Shown: piece by piece, positions 32,479 through 42,356 of the stretch
How the letters are laid out: the number at the start of each line of letters is the position of its first letter
Numbering within the stretch: position 1 is the first letter of the stretch
Source: JAGWBF01 sp963663025
Lineage (GTDB): Bacteria > Chloroflexota > Dehalococcoidia > Lucifugimonadales > JAGWBF01
DNA length: 64,000 bases
NCBI GenBank assembly: GCA_963663025.1
Contig: OY760073.1
Coordinates: 1,550,001-1,614,000, forward strand
Direction of reading: 5' to 3'
Program-made: the position numbers and the translations under genes
Notes under the pieces: generated by a model
Told to the model about the DNA's origin: nothing
Seen by the model: the letters and a program-made list of their open reading frames with translations, nothing else
Database searches by the model: none

Positions 32479-34497
32479 CTAGTCACTGCCCGTCTGCCCC
32501 ACAGCACCAGTGATGCCTTCCACATCCCTGCGCCTTGACGCCAAGTCAAGGGCCGGAGCAGAGTCCGAGGCCCTTCGAGGCCACAGAGAGACCACGGTGC
32601 CCAGCATGAACATAGGGCCCGCGATCCACATCCACCACACCAGAGGATTCACAAACACCCTGAAGCCCGCGCTGCCATCCTCGGAAAGCTCGCTGGGCAC
32701 CACGTAGAAGTCCTCCACCGGCGTGGAACGAATGGATGCCCTAGTACTGGACATTTGGAAGTCGGGATAGAATGCCCTCTGGGGATGCATCTCGCCGATG
32801 AACTCATCTGCCTTGTAGGCTCTCAGGGTTGACACAAACTCTGTGCGGTCGCCCCGGAAACTGGACTCGGTGCCCACGTACTCTATGCGGTACTCGCCTA
32901 TGACCGCGCTTTCTCCCGGTTGCAGAACCACATCTCTCTGGATCTCGTAGAACGACGAACCCACGATGCCCAGCACCAGCAGCAGAACCGACAGGTGCAC
33001 GACGTAACCGCCGTAACGGGGGCGATTTCCGGCGATCAGCCTCAGGAAGGCCAAGGGATAGCTGTTCCCCTGCTGGCGCAACGTCCTGGTGCCCCTGTAC
33101 CACTCGGCGACTATTCCCGTGGTCACCATGGCGCATATGCCGAAGGCCAGCAGCGGGTACACCTCTCCTATCCCAATAAGACGCAAGATCACTATGACAC
33201 CGACTCCAACCCCAGCAGGAATAGCCAGCGCCCTCAACAGGGTGCGCGGCGAGGCCCGCCGCCACGGCATCAACGGCCCCACTCCCATCAAAAAGACCAG
33301 GGCCAGCATTAGAGGCCCGTTGACCTGGTTGTAGAAGGGCGCTGCAACGGTGACTACGCTTCCCCGGAAGGCTTCCGAGATCAGGGGATAGACGACTCCC
33401 CACAGGGTGACGAAAGCGATAGCCAGGAGCAAGAGGTTGTTGACCAGGAAGGATGCTTCCCTGGACAGGGTGGATTCCAAGGTGGACCTGCTCTTCAGGG
33501 CGTTGTACCGCAGGAAGAATATGGCAAAGGGCACTATCACGCCGATTGCCGTGAACATCAGGAAGATCCAGCCCAGGGATGATGCCCCGAAGGAGTGCAC
33601 CGATGGCACCGGCCCTCCGCGGTTCATGAACATGCCGTAGAGGGCGAGGCCAAAGGCGATGTTGATGAGCACGATGTTCCACATACGGAACATCCCCCGG
33701 CGCTTCTGCACCATGATGGAGTGGATGAATGCCGTCAGCGCCACGAAGGGCATGAAACCGGCGTTCTCCACCGGGTCCCAAGCCCAGTATCCTCCCCATC
33801 CCAGGATGGTGTAGGCCCACCAGCCCCCAAGGAGCAGGCCCGATCCCAGCAGCGCCCAGCTCACTATGCCCCAGGTCCGCCCTGAGTCCACCCATTCGTC
33901 CCCGGACTTTCCTTCGATGAGGGCGCCAAGGGCAAAGGCAAAGGGTATGGCCACAGCCACCAAACCCGCCATCATCACGGGAGGATGGATGAACATGCCA
34001 GGGTGGGTCAGGAGGGGGTTGATTCCCTGTCCGTCGGAGGGTGTGAAGGACAGCTCGGAGAAGGGATTGGCCATGAAGTAAGTTACCGCCAGAAAGAAGG
34101 TGAGCACCAGCATTAACACCATGCTGGTGTAGGGGAGGAAGTCCTGCATCCTAGGAGGGGCCAGCTTCAGGGCAAGAGCCGACATGGCCGCCAGCACAAA
34201 GCCTATGTAGAGCAGTGAGCCTTCGTTGCCGGCATAGAAGGCCACCCAGGTGTATATTCGCTCCATCGCCAGGTTGCTGTTCTCGGCCACGTAGGCGATG
34301 CGGAACTCGTTGGTGAGAAAGGCTCCAACCAGGCTGATTACGGAGACGGCCAACGCCAGAACGACCACGTACACGGCAAGGCGGGAGCTTTCCAGGAGCT
34401 CGGGTATGCGCCTCAGGCGTCCCAGCCCGGAACCGATGGCGGAGTAGGCCGCCAGGGCGACAGCCAGGGCCAAGCTTATGCTGCCAAGGTCTGCCAA
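32479..34497 (-). CDS. ccmF: Cytochrome c haem lyase subunit CcmF
   Basis: A 672-aa polytopic protein with about 14-15 membrane helices. The haem-handling WWD motif is WGGYWAWDPVENAGFMPF. Other blocks are YTWVAFYAGNEGSLLYIGF and HPGMFIHPPVMMAGLVAV. With CcmH it attaches haem to CxxCH cysteines outside the membrane (system I). The start is TTG at 34497, just after the ccmH stop. The outer C-terminal loop (GESAVIGEYRIEYVGTESSF) is also typical. CcmA-E are not in this window. Confidence 0.94.
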   Translation of the reverse strand: MADLGSISLALAVALAAYSAIGSGLGRLRRIPELLESSRLAVYVVVLALAVSVISLVGAFLTNEFRIAYVAENSNLAMERIYTWVAFYAGNEGSLLYIGFVLAAMSALALKLAPPRMQDFLPYTSMVLMLVLTFFLAVTYFMANPFSELSFTPSDGQGINPLLTHPGMFIHPPVMMAGLVAVAIPFAFALGALIEGKSGDEWVDSGRTWGIVSWALLGSGLLLGGWWAYTILGWGGYWAWDPVENAGFMPFVALTAFIHSIMVQKRRGMFRMWNIVLINIAFGLALYGMFMNRGGPVPSVHSFGASSLGWIFLMFTAIGVIVPFAIFFLRYNALKSRSTLESTLSREASFLVNNLLLLAIAFVTLWGVVYPLISEAFRGSVVTVAAPFYNQVNGPLMLALVFLMGVGPLMPWRRASPRTLLRALAIPAGVGVGVIVILRLIGIGEVYPLLAFGICAMVTTGIVAEWYRGTRTLRQQGNSYPLAFLRLIAGNRPRYGGYVVHLSVLLLVLGIVGSSFYEIQRDVVLQPGESAVIGEYRIEYVGTESSFRGDRTEFVSTLRAYKADEFIGEMHPQRAFYPDFQMSSTRASIRSTPVEDFYVVPSELSEDGSAGFRVFVNPLVWWMWIAGPMFMLGTVVSLWPRRASDSAPALDLASRRRDVEGITGAVGQTGSD

Positions 34498-34500
34498 CTC

Positions 34501-35031
34501 CTAGTCCCCTTCCCGCCCGTCGCCAACGCCTTCCATCTCCGCATCGGCCATCGCCAGGTACTCTCCCATCTGCCCCTGTTCAGAATCTTGACCTGCCGGT
34601 TCGCCTCTCACCCTCATGCTCCTTACAACCAGCAGGAGCAACACCAATGCCCCCGCTAACCCCACCGGCGGAACTACCCAGGCCAGCAGGCTGAACCCTT
34701 CCTTGGGGGGCGCCGCAAGGACAGCTTCACCGTAGCTGTCCACAAAGTATTGGAGAATCTGATCGCGGGTCCATCCATCCTCCAGCCTCTCCCGGACTAC
34801 CGCGCGCATCTGGGCCGCAAGCTCCACCTGGGATTGGTCGATGGTCTCCCCGGGACACTGCAGGCAGATTAGCTGCTTGTCGATGGACTGGGCGCGCCCC
34901 TCCAGGGAAGGCGGAGCTTCCCTGGCGCAGGCAGACAAAGTTAAGAATAACCCCAGAAGGAGAATGGGAAGGATACCATTTCGCAGAGTCAGGTTCACAG
35001 CTCTGACATCACCCTGGCCGGAGTGGCCCAT
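34501..35031 (-). CDS. ccmH: Cytochrome c maturation protein CcmH
   Basis: A ~176-aa protein. A lipoprotein-like signal (LLLGLFLTLSAC) is followed by the CcmH domain with its redox pair in LICLQCPGETIDQSQ and the RDQILQYFVDSYGEAVL region, then a membrane helix (WVVPPVGLAGALVLLLLVV) and a charged tail. It reduces apocytochrome and works with CcmF. A GTG at 34998 (NLTLRNG) would trim 11 residues and is plausible. It lies 22 bases after the actE-like cytochrome gene, linking the ACIII operon to the maturation genes. Confidence 0.92.
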   Translation of the reverse strand: MGHSGQGDVRAVNLTLRNGILPILLLGLFLTLSACAREAPPSLEGRAQSIDKQLICLQCPGETIDQSQVELAAQMRAVVRERLEDGWTRDQILQYFVDSYGEAVLAAPPKEGFSLLAWVVPPVGLAGALVLLLLVVRSMRVRGEPAGQDSEQGQMGEYLAMADAEMEGVGDGREGD

Positions 35032-35053
35032 GCAGCTTCACCGGCCCTAAGGA

Positions 35054-35683
35054 CTAGGGACAGCTATCATGGTCGTCTATGAGGCAAGCCCGTATGTAGG
35101 TGACAACCCGCCACCTATCGTCCACCGAAAGCAGCTTTGCGAAGGAGGGCATGACGGTTACGCCATTAGTTATCCAGCCGTATATGCCGGCGTCCGTCTG
35201 ATCCACCACGTAGGAATCGGTCAGGTTCGGGGTTATTGTGTACGGCTGGGATTCGGTGCCGTAGCCGAAGGAGTCCTTCATGGTCTTCAGCACAGGTCCG
35301 TCGCCCAGCCCCTGGGCGCCATGGCAGAACACGCAGTTCGTGGAATAGATATACTCGCCAGCCGCCAAGACCGATTGACCGGGGCTGAACGGGTTCTCGC
35401 CCGTGCTCAACTGCACCCCTGTAATGGGCACGGACCCCGCGGGAGCCGACAGCACCGGAGGTTCATGGGGTCCGTAGGACTGCTGGTAGTGCATCTCGTA
35501 AAAGATGTCCACGGGATAGGTCCCGCTGGCGCAGCCGGAGGCTGCGAGAGCAACCACAACGAGCATCAGGGATGCCAGGGCTAAGGTTCGCCCTTTCGAT
35601 ATTCTCGAATAGACGAACGCTCCACGGTCTTTGCGGCCCGTGGGAAGCCCGTTTCCGGCGTTCAATACCAGTTGGTCCTTCAT
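35054..35683 (-). CDS. actE: ACIII monohaem cytochrome c lipoprotein (ActE-like)
   Basis: A 209-aa protein with an N-terminal signal ending in a lipobox (ALAASGC), one haem site NCVFCHGAQGLGDG, a distal Met in GVTVMPSFAKLL, and the pattern of the ActE monohaem subunit of Alternative Complex III (DIFYEMHYQQSYGPHEPP). It would carry electrons from quinol oxidation to a terminal oxidase or soluble carrier on the outer face. It follows actD by five bases. Confidence 0.9.
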   Translation of the reverse strand: MKDQLVLNAGNGLPTGRKDRGAFVYSRISKGRTLALASLMLVVVALAASGCASGTYPVDIFYEMHYQQSYGPHEPPVLSAPAGSVPITGVQLSTGENPFSPGQSVLAAGEYIYSTNCVFCHGAQGLGDGPVLKTMKDSFGYGTESQPYTITPNLTDSYVVDQTDAGIYGWITNGVTVMPSFAKLLSVDDRWRVVTYIRACLIDDHDSCP

Positions 35684-35688
35684 AGAAG

Positions 35689-36201
35689 CTACACTTTGCC
35701 CCGCTTGACATCCTCGGCTCCAGCCTGGGTCAGCACCTGCTCCACGCGGTCAACCTCTTCCGGCTCGCATTCCACCAGCACGCCGACATAACCTTCGGTG
35801 ATGCGGTCGTCGTACAAGCCCAAGGATGGCCTCGGCAGCCGCGACTCGAATATGATGCCCAGGACGGTGAACAGGATGGCCCCAAGCATCGTCCCTTCGT
35901 AGGTCACGATCGCCATGGGGGGCAGGGACAGGATGGGCTTCCCTCCCGTCACCAGGGGATATGCCATCTGGGTCATCGAGGTCAGCAAAATGCCGGCGGT
36001 TAGCCCGCAGAGGGCACCGACGAAGGGAAACACGTAGAGGCGGTGGCTGCTCTCTTTTTCGCCAAATGCGCCCTCGGGATATGGCGCTCCTGTAAGGAAG
36101 TCGTAGTCGTTGTCGCTTATGCCCATGCGCTGGAGGCTGTCTCCCGCCTCTGCAGCATAGTTGGCATCGGAGTATAGGCCCAGTACACCTGTTTTAGCCA
36201 T
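35689..36201 (-). CDS. actD: ACIII subunit ActD (DUF3341)
   Basis: A 170-aa protein with two membrane helices (FVGALCGLTAGILL, GTMLGAILFTVLGIIF) between alpha/beta ends; GVLGLYSDANYAAEAGDSL and VGVLVECEPEEVDRVEQVL are typical of DUF3341. ActD is a structural membrane subunit of the quinol-oxidising ACIII. Its place between the NrfD and monohaem genes is the standard order. Confidence 0.9.
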   Translation of the reverse strand: MAKTGVLGLYSDANYAAEAGDSLQRMGISDNDYDFLTGAPYPEGAFGEKESSHRLYVFPFVGALCGLTAGILLTSMTQMAYPLVTGGKPILSLPPMAIVTYEGTMLGAILFTVLGIIFESRLPRPSLGLYDDRITEGYVGVLVECEPEEVDRVEQVLTQAGAEDVKRGKV

Positions 36202-36259
36202 CTACCGCCTCCTTCCTCCACTTTCGTTCCTTGACGCGAATGGAGGAGTTTGCCTGCAG

Positions 36260-37636
36260 CTACTCCTCTCGGAGTACTGCGGGTACCTTTCTTCTACCGA
36301 TTTGTATCTCATCCCGTGCGATCTCCCCCTCCTTGATGTCGTAGAGAGGGATCAGCGGGAACACCTTGGCAAACAGCAGCATCAGCATGCAGACCAAGGC
36401 AAAGGTGCCCATGACTATGACCACCTCAACCACGCTGGGTGCGTAGGTGAAGTAGGTGAAGTTCATGACCTGCTTTTGGGCGAGGCCGGGCACAATAATC
36501 AGGAAGCGCTCCAGCCACATACCGATGTTCACAAAAATGCAGGCGATGATCATCAGCCCCGGGTTCCTGCGCACGCCCTTGAACAGCCACATGCCTACGG
36601 GGATGAAGTAGGTGGTGCCCACAAAGGTGATGAACCACCAGCTCCACGGCGCTTGGGCCGATAAGAAGTCCTTGACGCTTATCTCATCGGCTTCCAGGCT
36701 GTACAGCCCGAAGAAGAACTCCAGGACGAAGAAGAAGAACCAGCCGGTGGCCACCACCATCAGCAGCCTGCCCAAGGCATCGAAGTGCTCGGGGCGTATG
36801 TATTCGTGCCACCCGTACAGCCAGCGCATGACCGCCATGACTATCACCACGGCCGCCACGCCTGAATGGACGGCCCCGATGACGAAGTAGGGCGGGAAGA
36901 TGGTGGAGTGCCAACTCTTCACCGAGATGGCCATGCTGAAGTCGAAGGACACTATGCTATGGACCGACACGAAGACGGGAAGGATCAGCGCCGAGAGCAG
37001 GATGCCTGCGATTATCTGCAGCTTCCACTGCCTCGGATTTCCCCGCCAGCCCAATGCGAGCACGGAGTACATCTGGCGTCGTATGCCAGTCGAGCGGTCC
37101 CTTACGACGGCCAGGTCGGGGAGAAGGGCGATGTAAACGAACAGGATGCTGGAGGTGAGGTAAGTGAACACAGCCGACGGGTCCCAGATGAGGGCTGACC
37201 GCACGTTGGGGTACACGCCCCTGGCCCAGTCGAAGGGGAACACCCAGTAGAAGACCCGCCAGGGACGCCCTGCATGAATCAGGGGCATCAACATGGCTGT
37301 CATCAGGGAGAAGACCGTCAGCACCTCGGCAGCCCTGGTGGCAGGACGCCTCCACTCCGCCTTGGAAAGCCTGAGGATAGCCGAGAGCATAACGCCGGCG
37401 TGGGATATTCCGATCCAGAAGACGAAGTTGGTGATGAAGAAGCCCCACATGACGGGACGGTTCAGGCCGCTGACTCCCAAGCCCTTGTTGAACATGTACC
37501 CGGCGGCGCACATCGCGCCCACGACGATGATGCCAAAGAAGGCGATCAGCCCCCATTGCCACTTGGGGTGCAAAAAGATGGTGTGAAGCAGGTCCCGGTT
37601 TATCTGCCGGTCTGCCAGCGCCCTACCTTCCTGCAT
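36260..37636 (-). CDS. ACIII integral quinol-oxidising subunit, NrfD/PsrC family (ActC-like)
   Basis: A 458-aa protein with about ten membrane helices. HAGVMLSAILRLSKAEWRRP, ATRAAEVLTVFSLMTAMLMP and YLTSSILFVYIALLPDLAVV closely follow the ActC pattern, including the His and Asp residues of the proposed quinol and proton path. It binds menaquinol and the FeS subunit. The next gene upstream is a second NrfD protein, as ACIII always has two. Which of the two equals ActC and which ActF is inferred from motif likeness. Confidence 0.88.
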   Translation of the reverse strand: MQEGRALADRQINRDLLHTIFLHPKWQWGLIAFFGIIVVGAMCAAGYMFNKGLGVSGLNRPVMWGFFITNFVFWIGISHAGVMLSAILRLSKAEWRRPATRAAEVLTVFSLMTAMLMPLIHAGRPWRVFYWVFPFDWARGVYPNVRSALIWDPSAVFTYLTSSILFVYIALLPDLAVVRDRSTGIRRQMYSVLALGWRGNPRQWKLQIIAGILLSALILPVFVSVHSIVSFDFSMAISVKSWHSTIFPPYFVIGAVHSGVAAVVIVMAVMRWLYGWHEYIRPEHFDALGRLLMVVATGWFFFFVLEFFFGLYSLEADEISVKDFLSAQAPWSWWFITFVGTTYFIPVGMWLFKGVRRNPGLMIIACIFVNIGMWLERFLIIVPGLAQKQVMNFTYFTYAPSVVEVVIVMGTFALVCMLMLLFAKVFPLIPLYDIKEGEIARDEIQIGRRKVPAVLREE

Positions 37637-37664
37637 GGAATTCCTTCATCTTGCTACACATCCT

Positions 37665-39134
37665 CTATTCCGGCTTCCCAAGCACCATGTACTTGCCCTT
37701 CATGAAGGGGCGGTACAGGATGTACATCAGCCCTTCCTTCATCTCCCAGACCGACATTAGGGGGATCAAGCGGGTGCCCAGCAGGAAGATAAAGGCCGCT
37801 CCGCCCATCATCCCGAAGACCATCAGCACATCCAGCAGGTCCGGCAGCACCGGCAGGAGCTGGGTTGCGATGCCTCCATGGGCAGCATCGAAATGGGCTA
37901 TAGACTCCGCTCCCACATCCTTGATGTTGAAGGCGGGTACGTAGATGCGAACCATCATGAAGAAGGCGCCTATAATCACCGACGCTCCTGCGATGGTGGG
38001 CCCGATGATGCTCTTGCGAATGCCGTTCCACAGCAGAAGGGCAAAGGGGATAAAGAAGCTGAAGAACAGGTTCAACAGGAAAGCGGTGCGGTAGGACTCG
38101 ACCATCAACAGCTTTATGACGCTCTGCTCCGTCTCATCCCTGCCGTACCAGAAGGTCATGAACTCGGAGAACCAGAAGTAGCCCCAGAGCAGGGTCACGC
38201 CGAGGAGCACCTTGGCGAAGGACCAGAAGGGATCGAGGCCGATGTACCGGTCATATCCCCCCACGGTCTTCATCAAGAACAGGACGACGAGAAGCAGCCC
38301 CGCCGAGGCCTGGATGCCTGTGAGCACATGGTGGGCCGCAAATATGGAGTCCCGCCATCCGGGTATCAGGCTAAGGGCGAAGTCCAGGCTGATCAGAGTG
38401 TGCACCCAGACCAGCAGCATGAAGTAGAAGGCGCCCAGGATAGCAAGCTGGCCCTTCTGGACATTCCAGTCGCGCACCGTCCCCTGCCAGCCCCAGGCGA
38501 GGCGTCCCATCAGCCGGGCCCGCAGGCCGTTGGAGACCTGGGCTATCTGGGCCATGTCCGGCCGGGCCGAGACCCATAGTATGGCCAGCCCGCACACCGC
38601 TACGCCAATCAACCCGGCCATGTCCCACCAGAGGGGCGCGCCGATGGGTGCACTGAACCAGATGGTGCGCCGGTCTTTGCCCAGCTCCAGCACTCCATCG
38701 CCATTCAGGTCGATGGCCGGCAGGACGAGCATCATGGGTATGAAGGCCACGACCGCGAGGATTCCCACCAGGGAGAACATCTCCGAAGCTCGGGAGAAGG
38801 GCCTGCGCCAGTGGTTCTTGGTCCACCGGAAAGCGATGGCGGCCAGGGGCGCCGTCGTTGCTGTCACTATGATGAATGCGAAAGCGGCGGCGTAGTAGCC
38901 GTACTCACTCCTCGCAGAATCGGAGAGGCCCACGTCCAGGGCCCGGACCAGGAAGGCCAGGACCCCCAGGGCGAACAGCCCGCCCGCCACCGCCACAGCC
39001 AGCCAGAACTTGGGGCAGGCGGCGTCATACTTCTCCGCCAGGTCCTGCATCACTTCCCTGTCGGTGAGATGTACCTCGGGAGGGCCTTCCCGTACCTGGT
39101 GCCTGTCAGCGCGAACGGAGTGGGGTCTAGCCAT
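37665..39134 (-). CDS. ACIII second NrfD-like membrane subunit (ActF-like)
   Basis: A 489-aa polytopic protein from the ATG at 39134, with GGAGATGG upstream; it overlaps the FeS gene by eight bases. About ten helices are visible; blocks include RRPFSRASEMFSLVGILAVV, WVHTLISLDFALSLIPGW, FAAHHVLTGIQASAGLLLVV and FWFSEFMTFWYGRDETE. It is more diverged than the other NrfD protein and matches the ActF role. Its C-terminus stays cytoplasmic. Confidence 0.85.
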   Translation of the reverse strand: MARPHSVRADRHQVREGPPEVHLTDREVMQDLAEKYDAACPKFWLAVAVAGGLFALGVLAFLVRALDVGLSDSARSEYGYYAAAFAFIIVTATTAPLAAIAFRWTKNHWRRPFSRASEMFSLVGILAVVAFIPMMLVLPAIDLNGDGVLELGKDRRTIWFSAPIGAPLWWDMAGLIGVAVCGLAILWVSARPDMAQIAQVSNGLRARLMGRLAWGWQGTVRDWNVQKGQLAILGAFYFMLLVWVHTLISLDFALSLIPGWRDSIFAAHHVLTGIQASAGLLLVVLFLMKTVGGYDRYIGLDPFWSFAKVLLGVTLLWGYFWFSEFMTFWYGRDETEQSVIKLLMVESYRTAFLLNLFFSFFIPFALLLWNGIRKSIIGPTIAGASVIIGAFFMMVRIYVPAFNIKDVGAESIAHFDAAHGGIATQLLPVLPDLLDVLMVFGMMGGAAFIFLLGTRLIPLMSVWEMKEGLMYILYRPFMKGKYMVLGKPE

Positions 39135-39942
39135 GTCCACCATCTCCGGTGCGGCGTGGGTCAATCTTCTTCAGGTAGATGACGTTGGGCTCGGTGCCAA
39201 TGTTCTTAAGGAGCTGGTAGGCCCTGTCGTCCTTGAGTATCTTCTCGTTGGTGTCTTCGTCGACCTCGACGAATTGGCTCAGCCGGCTGTCGGGGTCGTT
39301 GTAGTCGCCGAATATCAGGGTGTCCGTCGGGCAGGCCTGGACGCAGGCGGGGGCGAAGTTCCCTTCTGCCAGGGCGCGGTCGTTCAACTCTCCACCCTCA
39401 GCAGCTTCTACCTTGCGCTCGCCCCGCCGGAGCCTCTGAATGCAGAAGGAGCACTTCTCCATGATTCCCCGGCTCCTGACGGTCACGTCCGGGTTGAGCT
39501 GGTTGCGCATCCGCTCCGGCCACACTGGTTCCCAGTAGTTGAAGAACCGCACCTGGTAGGGGCAGTTGTTGGCGCAGTAGCGGGTGCCCACGCAGCGGTT
39601 GTAAACCTGGACGTTGAGGCCCTGATCGTTGTGGTAGGTGGCGTACACCGGGCACACCGGTTCGCAGGGAGCGTTCTCGCAATGCTGGCACAGCACGGGC
39701 AGGAACCGCGCCTTGATGTCCTGGAAGGGCGCATCCTCGGGATGGGTGCGGTACTCTTCGGGGACTTCCCAGTACCGCTGAATGTGTATCCACTCTATGG
39801 GCCTGCGCTCGTGGAAGCGGTCCTCAGTGTTAAGCTGCACGTTGTTCTCGACCTGGCAGGCTACCACGCAGGCCTGGCATCCCGTGCACTTATCTATATC
39901 TACGATCATACCCCACTTGTGGGGCTTCCTCTGGGCCATCAC
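39127..39942 (-). CDS. ACIII iron-sulfur subunit (ActB2-like, four [Fe-S] clusters)
   Basis: A 271-aa ferredoxin-type subunit of the NrfC/DmsB/PsrB family. Cysteine groups: DKCTGCQACVVACQVE; CQHCENAPCEPVCP; RCVGTRYCANNCPYQVRFF; KCSFCIQRL with PACVQACPTDTLIFG. In many ACIIIs this is the C-terminal part of ActB; here it is a separate gene downstream of the molybdopterin-fold part. It should pass electrons between the membrane NrfD subunit and the pentahaem cytochrome. Confidence 0.9.
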   Translation of the reverse strand: MMAQRKPHKWGMIVDIDKCTGCQACVVACQVENNVQLNTEDRFHERRPIEWIHIQRYWEVPEEYRTHPEDAPFQDIKARFLPVLCQHCENAPCEPVCPVYATYHNDQGLNVQVYNRCVGTRYCANNCPYQVRFFNYWEPVWPERMRNQLNPDVTVRSRGIMEKCSFCIQRLRRGERKVEAAEGGELNDRALAEGNFAPACVQACPTDTLIFGDYNDPDSRLSQFVEVDEDTNEKILKDDRAYQLLKNIGTEPNVIYLKKIDPRRTGDGGHG

Positions 39943-39988
39943 CTAGCCTGCCTTTCCTTAAGCCGGGCGGCTGCTATACCCGTACCTG

Positions 39989-42349
39989 TTAGCTCCCCGT
40001 CACCTGCACGGGGTCCTCATGCTCCGTGCCTATGGGGAAGGCGGTAACGATTCCTTCGAACTTGGAAACCCTGATGTTGCGTCCCGTGGGCGTTACCCGC
40101 ACCTGGGTGGATGCCCACGCTGAAGATCCTGTATCGGGGTCGGTCTGCTGTGGGCTGAGGAGGGACAGGATGTTCCCTCCCCGGACCTCGCCCACCCGGT
40201 CCTGGTACTCGACGCCGGGCAGGTGGCCCTGGCCAACGGGTACCCCGACAACATCCGGGGGAGTGGCCGGATGGGGATACACCACAGCCTCGATATCGCC
40301 CTCGGTGGAGACGATGCTGACCACATCCCCTTCCTGAAGACCCAAGCGATTAGCTACGTGGGCGTTGATCTCGACCCACGTCTGCCAGGTCACCGTGGTC
40401 AGGGGGTCGGGGGCTGCCTGGAGCCAGGGCAGATGGGCGCCCCTGCCGTCCAGGATCGAGTTGTGCAGGAAGGGCGCCAAGTGGAAGATGTTTCCTCCCG
40501 ATGGGCCATGGTAGCGGGGCCTGGAGTGCTGCAGGGCGATCTGCCGCAGGTCCGGCGGCGCAGGGGCGTCGCCTGCCCCAGTGGCTTCCCTGTCTTCCCA
40601 GCCGCCCCGCTCGAGGAGCATGTTCCAGAAGGCCGGGAAGGTAAGGGCGCCGGGATGGTCTTCCCCTTCTTTCAACAGGGGGGCGCCTCTGCCCGTATCG
40701 AACAGCCTTTGGGCCGCATCCCGGAGCACACCATAGAAGGTGTCGGGCAGGCCATCGTCCAAGCCCAGGTCTCCCGACAATGCCAGGAGCAGGTCCGGGA
40801 AGCTGCGGGGGTCAAGGTCGGGCAGGGGGTTCACCACCGGCTGCTGGAAGCCGACCGTCTGGAAACCGGGGCCGGGATCGGGAACATCATCCCCCCAGTC
40901 CTCCAAGGCTGACCGCACCGGAAGGATGAGGTCGGCCCGCTGGGCTGTATCGTCCATGAAGCTGGAGAAGCTGACCACGAGGGTGTTGTCCGGCGCCCCG
41001 TCCAGTGCGTTGGCGAAGCCCGTGCTGCTGGGCAGGTTGTATGCCGGGTTGGCCCCGCAGACCATGAGCGCCTGGAGCTGTCCTCCACGCAGGTTGGAGG
41101 AGGCTTCGGCCCAGTCGTCCATGCTGCCCATCGGATAGGACAGCTCCAGCTCCTCCAAGGGAGGGGCTGGATTGAACACCACGCCGCCATCGCCGATGCG
41201 ACCTCCGACGCTGCCGGCCAGGTAGTTGAGAAGGTACACGGCAGCCATGTTGGAGGGGCCGTTGGTATGGGCGGAGGCTTCGCCGCCTCCGATAGCCAGA
41301 GGCGCTGGGGAGTGGGCGAACTCCGCGGCGATTCGCTCGATCATGTGGGCCGACGTTTCCCCTCGTATGGACTCGGGCACGCCGACGTACCAGGGATTGG
41401 ACGGATCGGCGATGTGTTCGGGGCTGAACGGGTCCAGAGCTGCCAGGAGGTCGTCCCGGCTGGCGCCTCCCGCCATGCCGGCGTCTGCGCCGTCGGGCCT
41501 TGCGATGATCGCATGGGCCATGCTAAGGGCTACGACGCCCTCCATGCCCGGCCTGACGGGTATCCACTCATCGGCGCTGGCGGCCGTTGCGGAGTAGCGT
41601 GCTCCTATGTGCACAAAGGAGCCTCGGACTCCGCCGTGCTCATGGGACCGGAGATTGCCGAAGCCCCGGGAAAGCTGAACGGGGGATAGCCAGGTGGAGA
41701 GGAAATCGGCGCCAAAGGAGAGAAGGTACGTAGAGTTCTCCAGGTCGAAGCTGGGAAGGTTCTTCTGGCCGAACACGTTGGCGGAGGTGGACCTCAGGAC
41801 CGAATCGCCCATGAGGTCCAGGCCCAGGTAGCGCGCACCGTATGCTGATGCGAACCGGTCAACCACCACGGCTTGATGGCCCCGCATGGGGCCGGTGATC
41901 ATCATCATGGCGGAGCTGTTGCCGGAAGCCCGGAGGCCGCCGAGCCTGCCGGCTATAGTGTTCATCGCCTCATCCCAGGAGATGGGAGCGTAGGCCCCCT
42001 CCCTCCTGCTGCCAGTCCTTCTCATGGGACCGGAAAGGCGGTCGGGATGGTACAGGGACTGGAGGGCCCCATCGCAGCGCACGCTCTGCTTGCCTGCGTT
42101 GGTGCGGTACAGGGGGTTGCCCCTGACCTTCTTGGCTCGGCCCTCCATCACACGGACGAGAATTCCCTCCCTCTCGGGGCACCCGCCGCACAGGGTGGCA
42201 TACCAGGTGTCCCGTCCCCTGACCAGGTCCTCAGGGATATCGACGGGGCTCTGTATCTGCATCTCGCTGTCGGGGAACACGTTGCACGCAACGGCGCCCA
42301 GCGCCGAGATGCCCGCCCATTTCAGGAAGTTTCTGCGTGTTACCTTCAT
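39989..42349 (-). CDS. actB: ACIII molybdopterin-oxidoreductase-fold subunit (ActB1-like)
   Basis: A 786-aa protein from the ATG at 42349, behind AGAGGACTG; the longer frame to 42391 runs into actA. A Tat signal (VTRRNFLKWAGISALG) sends it outward. The N-terminal Cys group is incomplete (LCGGCPEREG, VRCDGAL: three of the usual four visible), in keeping with ActB1 proteins that keep the DMSO-reductase fold but not its cofactors. Downstream are RFASAYGARYLGLDLMGDS and LSFGADFLSTWLSPVQLSRG. The FeS half is encoded separately. A real molybdoenzyme is less likely given the neighbours. Confidence 0.88.
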   Translation of the reverse strand: MKVTRRNFLKWAGISALGAVACNVFPDSEMQIQSPVDIPEDLVRGRDTWYATLCGGCPEREGILVRVMEGRAKKVRGNPLYRTNAGKQSVRCDGALQSLYHPDRLSGPMRRTGSRREGAYAPISWDEAMNTIAGRLGGLRASGNSSAMMMITGPMRGHQAVVVDRFASAYGARYLGLDLMGDSVLRSTSANVFGQKNLPSFDLENSTYLLSFGADFLSTWLSPVQLSRGFGNLRSHEHGGVRGSFVHIGARYSATAASADEWIPVRPGMEGVVALSMAHAIIARPDGADAGMAGGASRDDLLAALDPFSPEHIADPSNPWYVGVPESIRGETSAHMIERIAAEFAHSPAPLAIGGGEASAHTNGPSNMAAVYLLNYLAGSVGGRIGDGGVVFNPAPPLEELELSYPMGSMDDWAEASSNLRGGQLQALMVCGANPAYNLPSSTGFANALDGAPDNTLVVSFSSFMDDTAQRADLILPVRSALEDWGDDVPDPGPGFQTVGFQQPVVNPLPDLDPRSFPDLLLALSGDLGLDDGLPDTFYGVLRDAAQRLFDTGRGAPLLKEGEDHPGALTFPAFWNMLLERGGWEDREATGAGDAPAPPDLRQIALQHSRPRYHGPSGGNIFHLAPFLHNSILDGRGAHLPWLQAAPDPLTTVTWQTWVEINAHVANRLGLQEGDVVSIVSTEGDIEAVVYPHPATPPDVVGVPVGQGHLPGVEYQDRVGEVRGGNILSLLSPQQTDPDTGSSAWASTQVRVTPTGRNIRVSKFEGIVTAFPIGTEHEDPVQVTGS

Positions 42350-42356
42350 CAGTCCT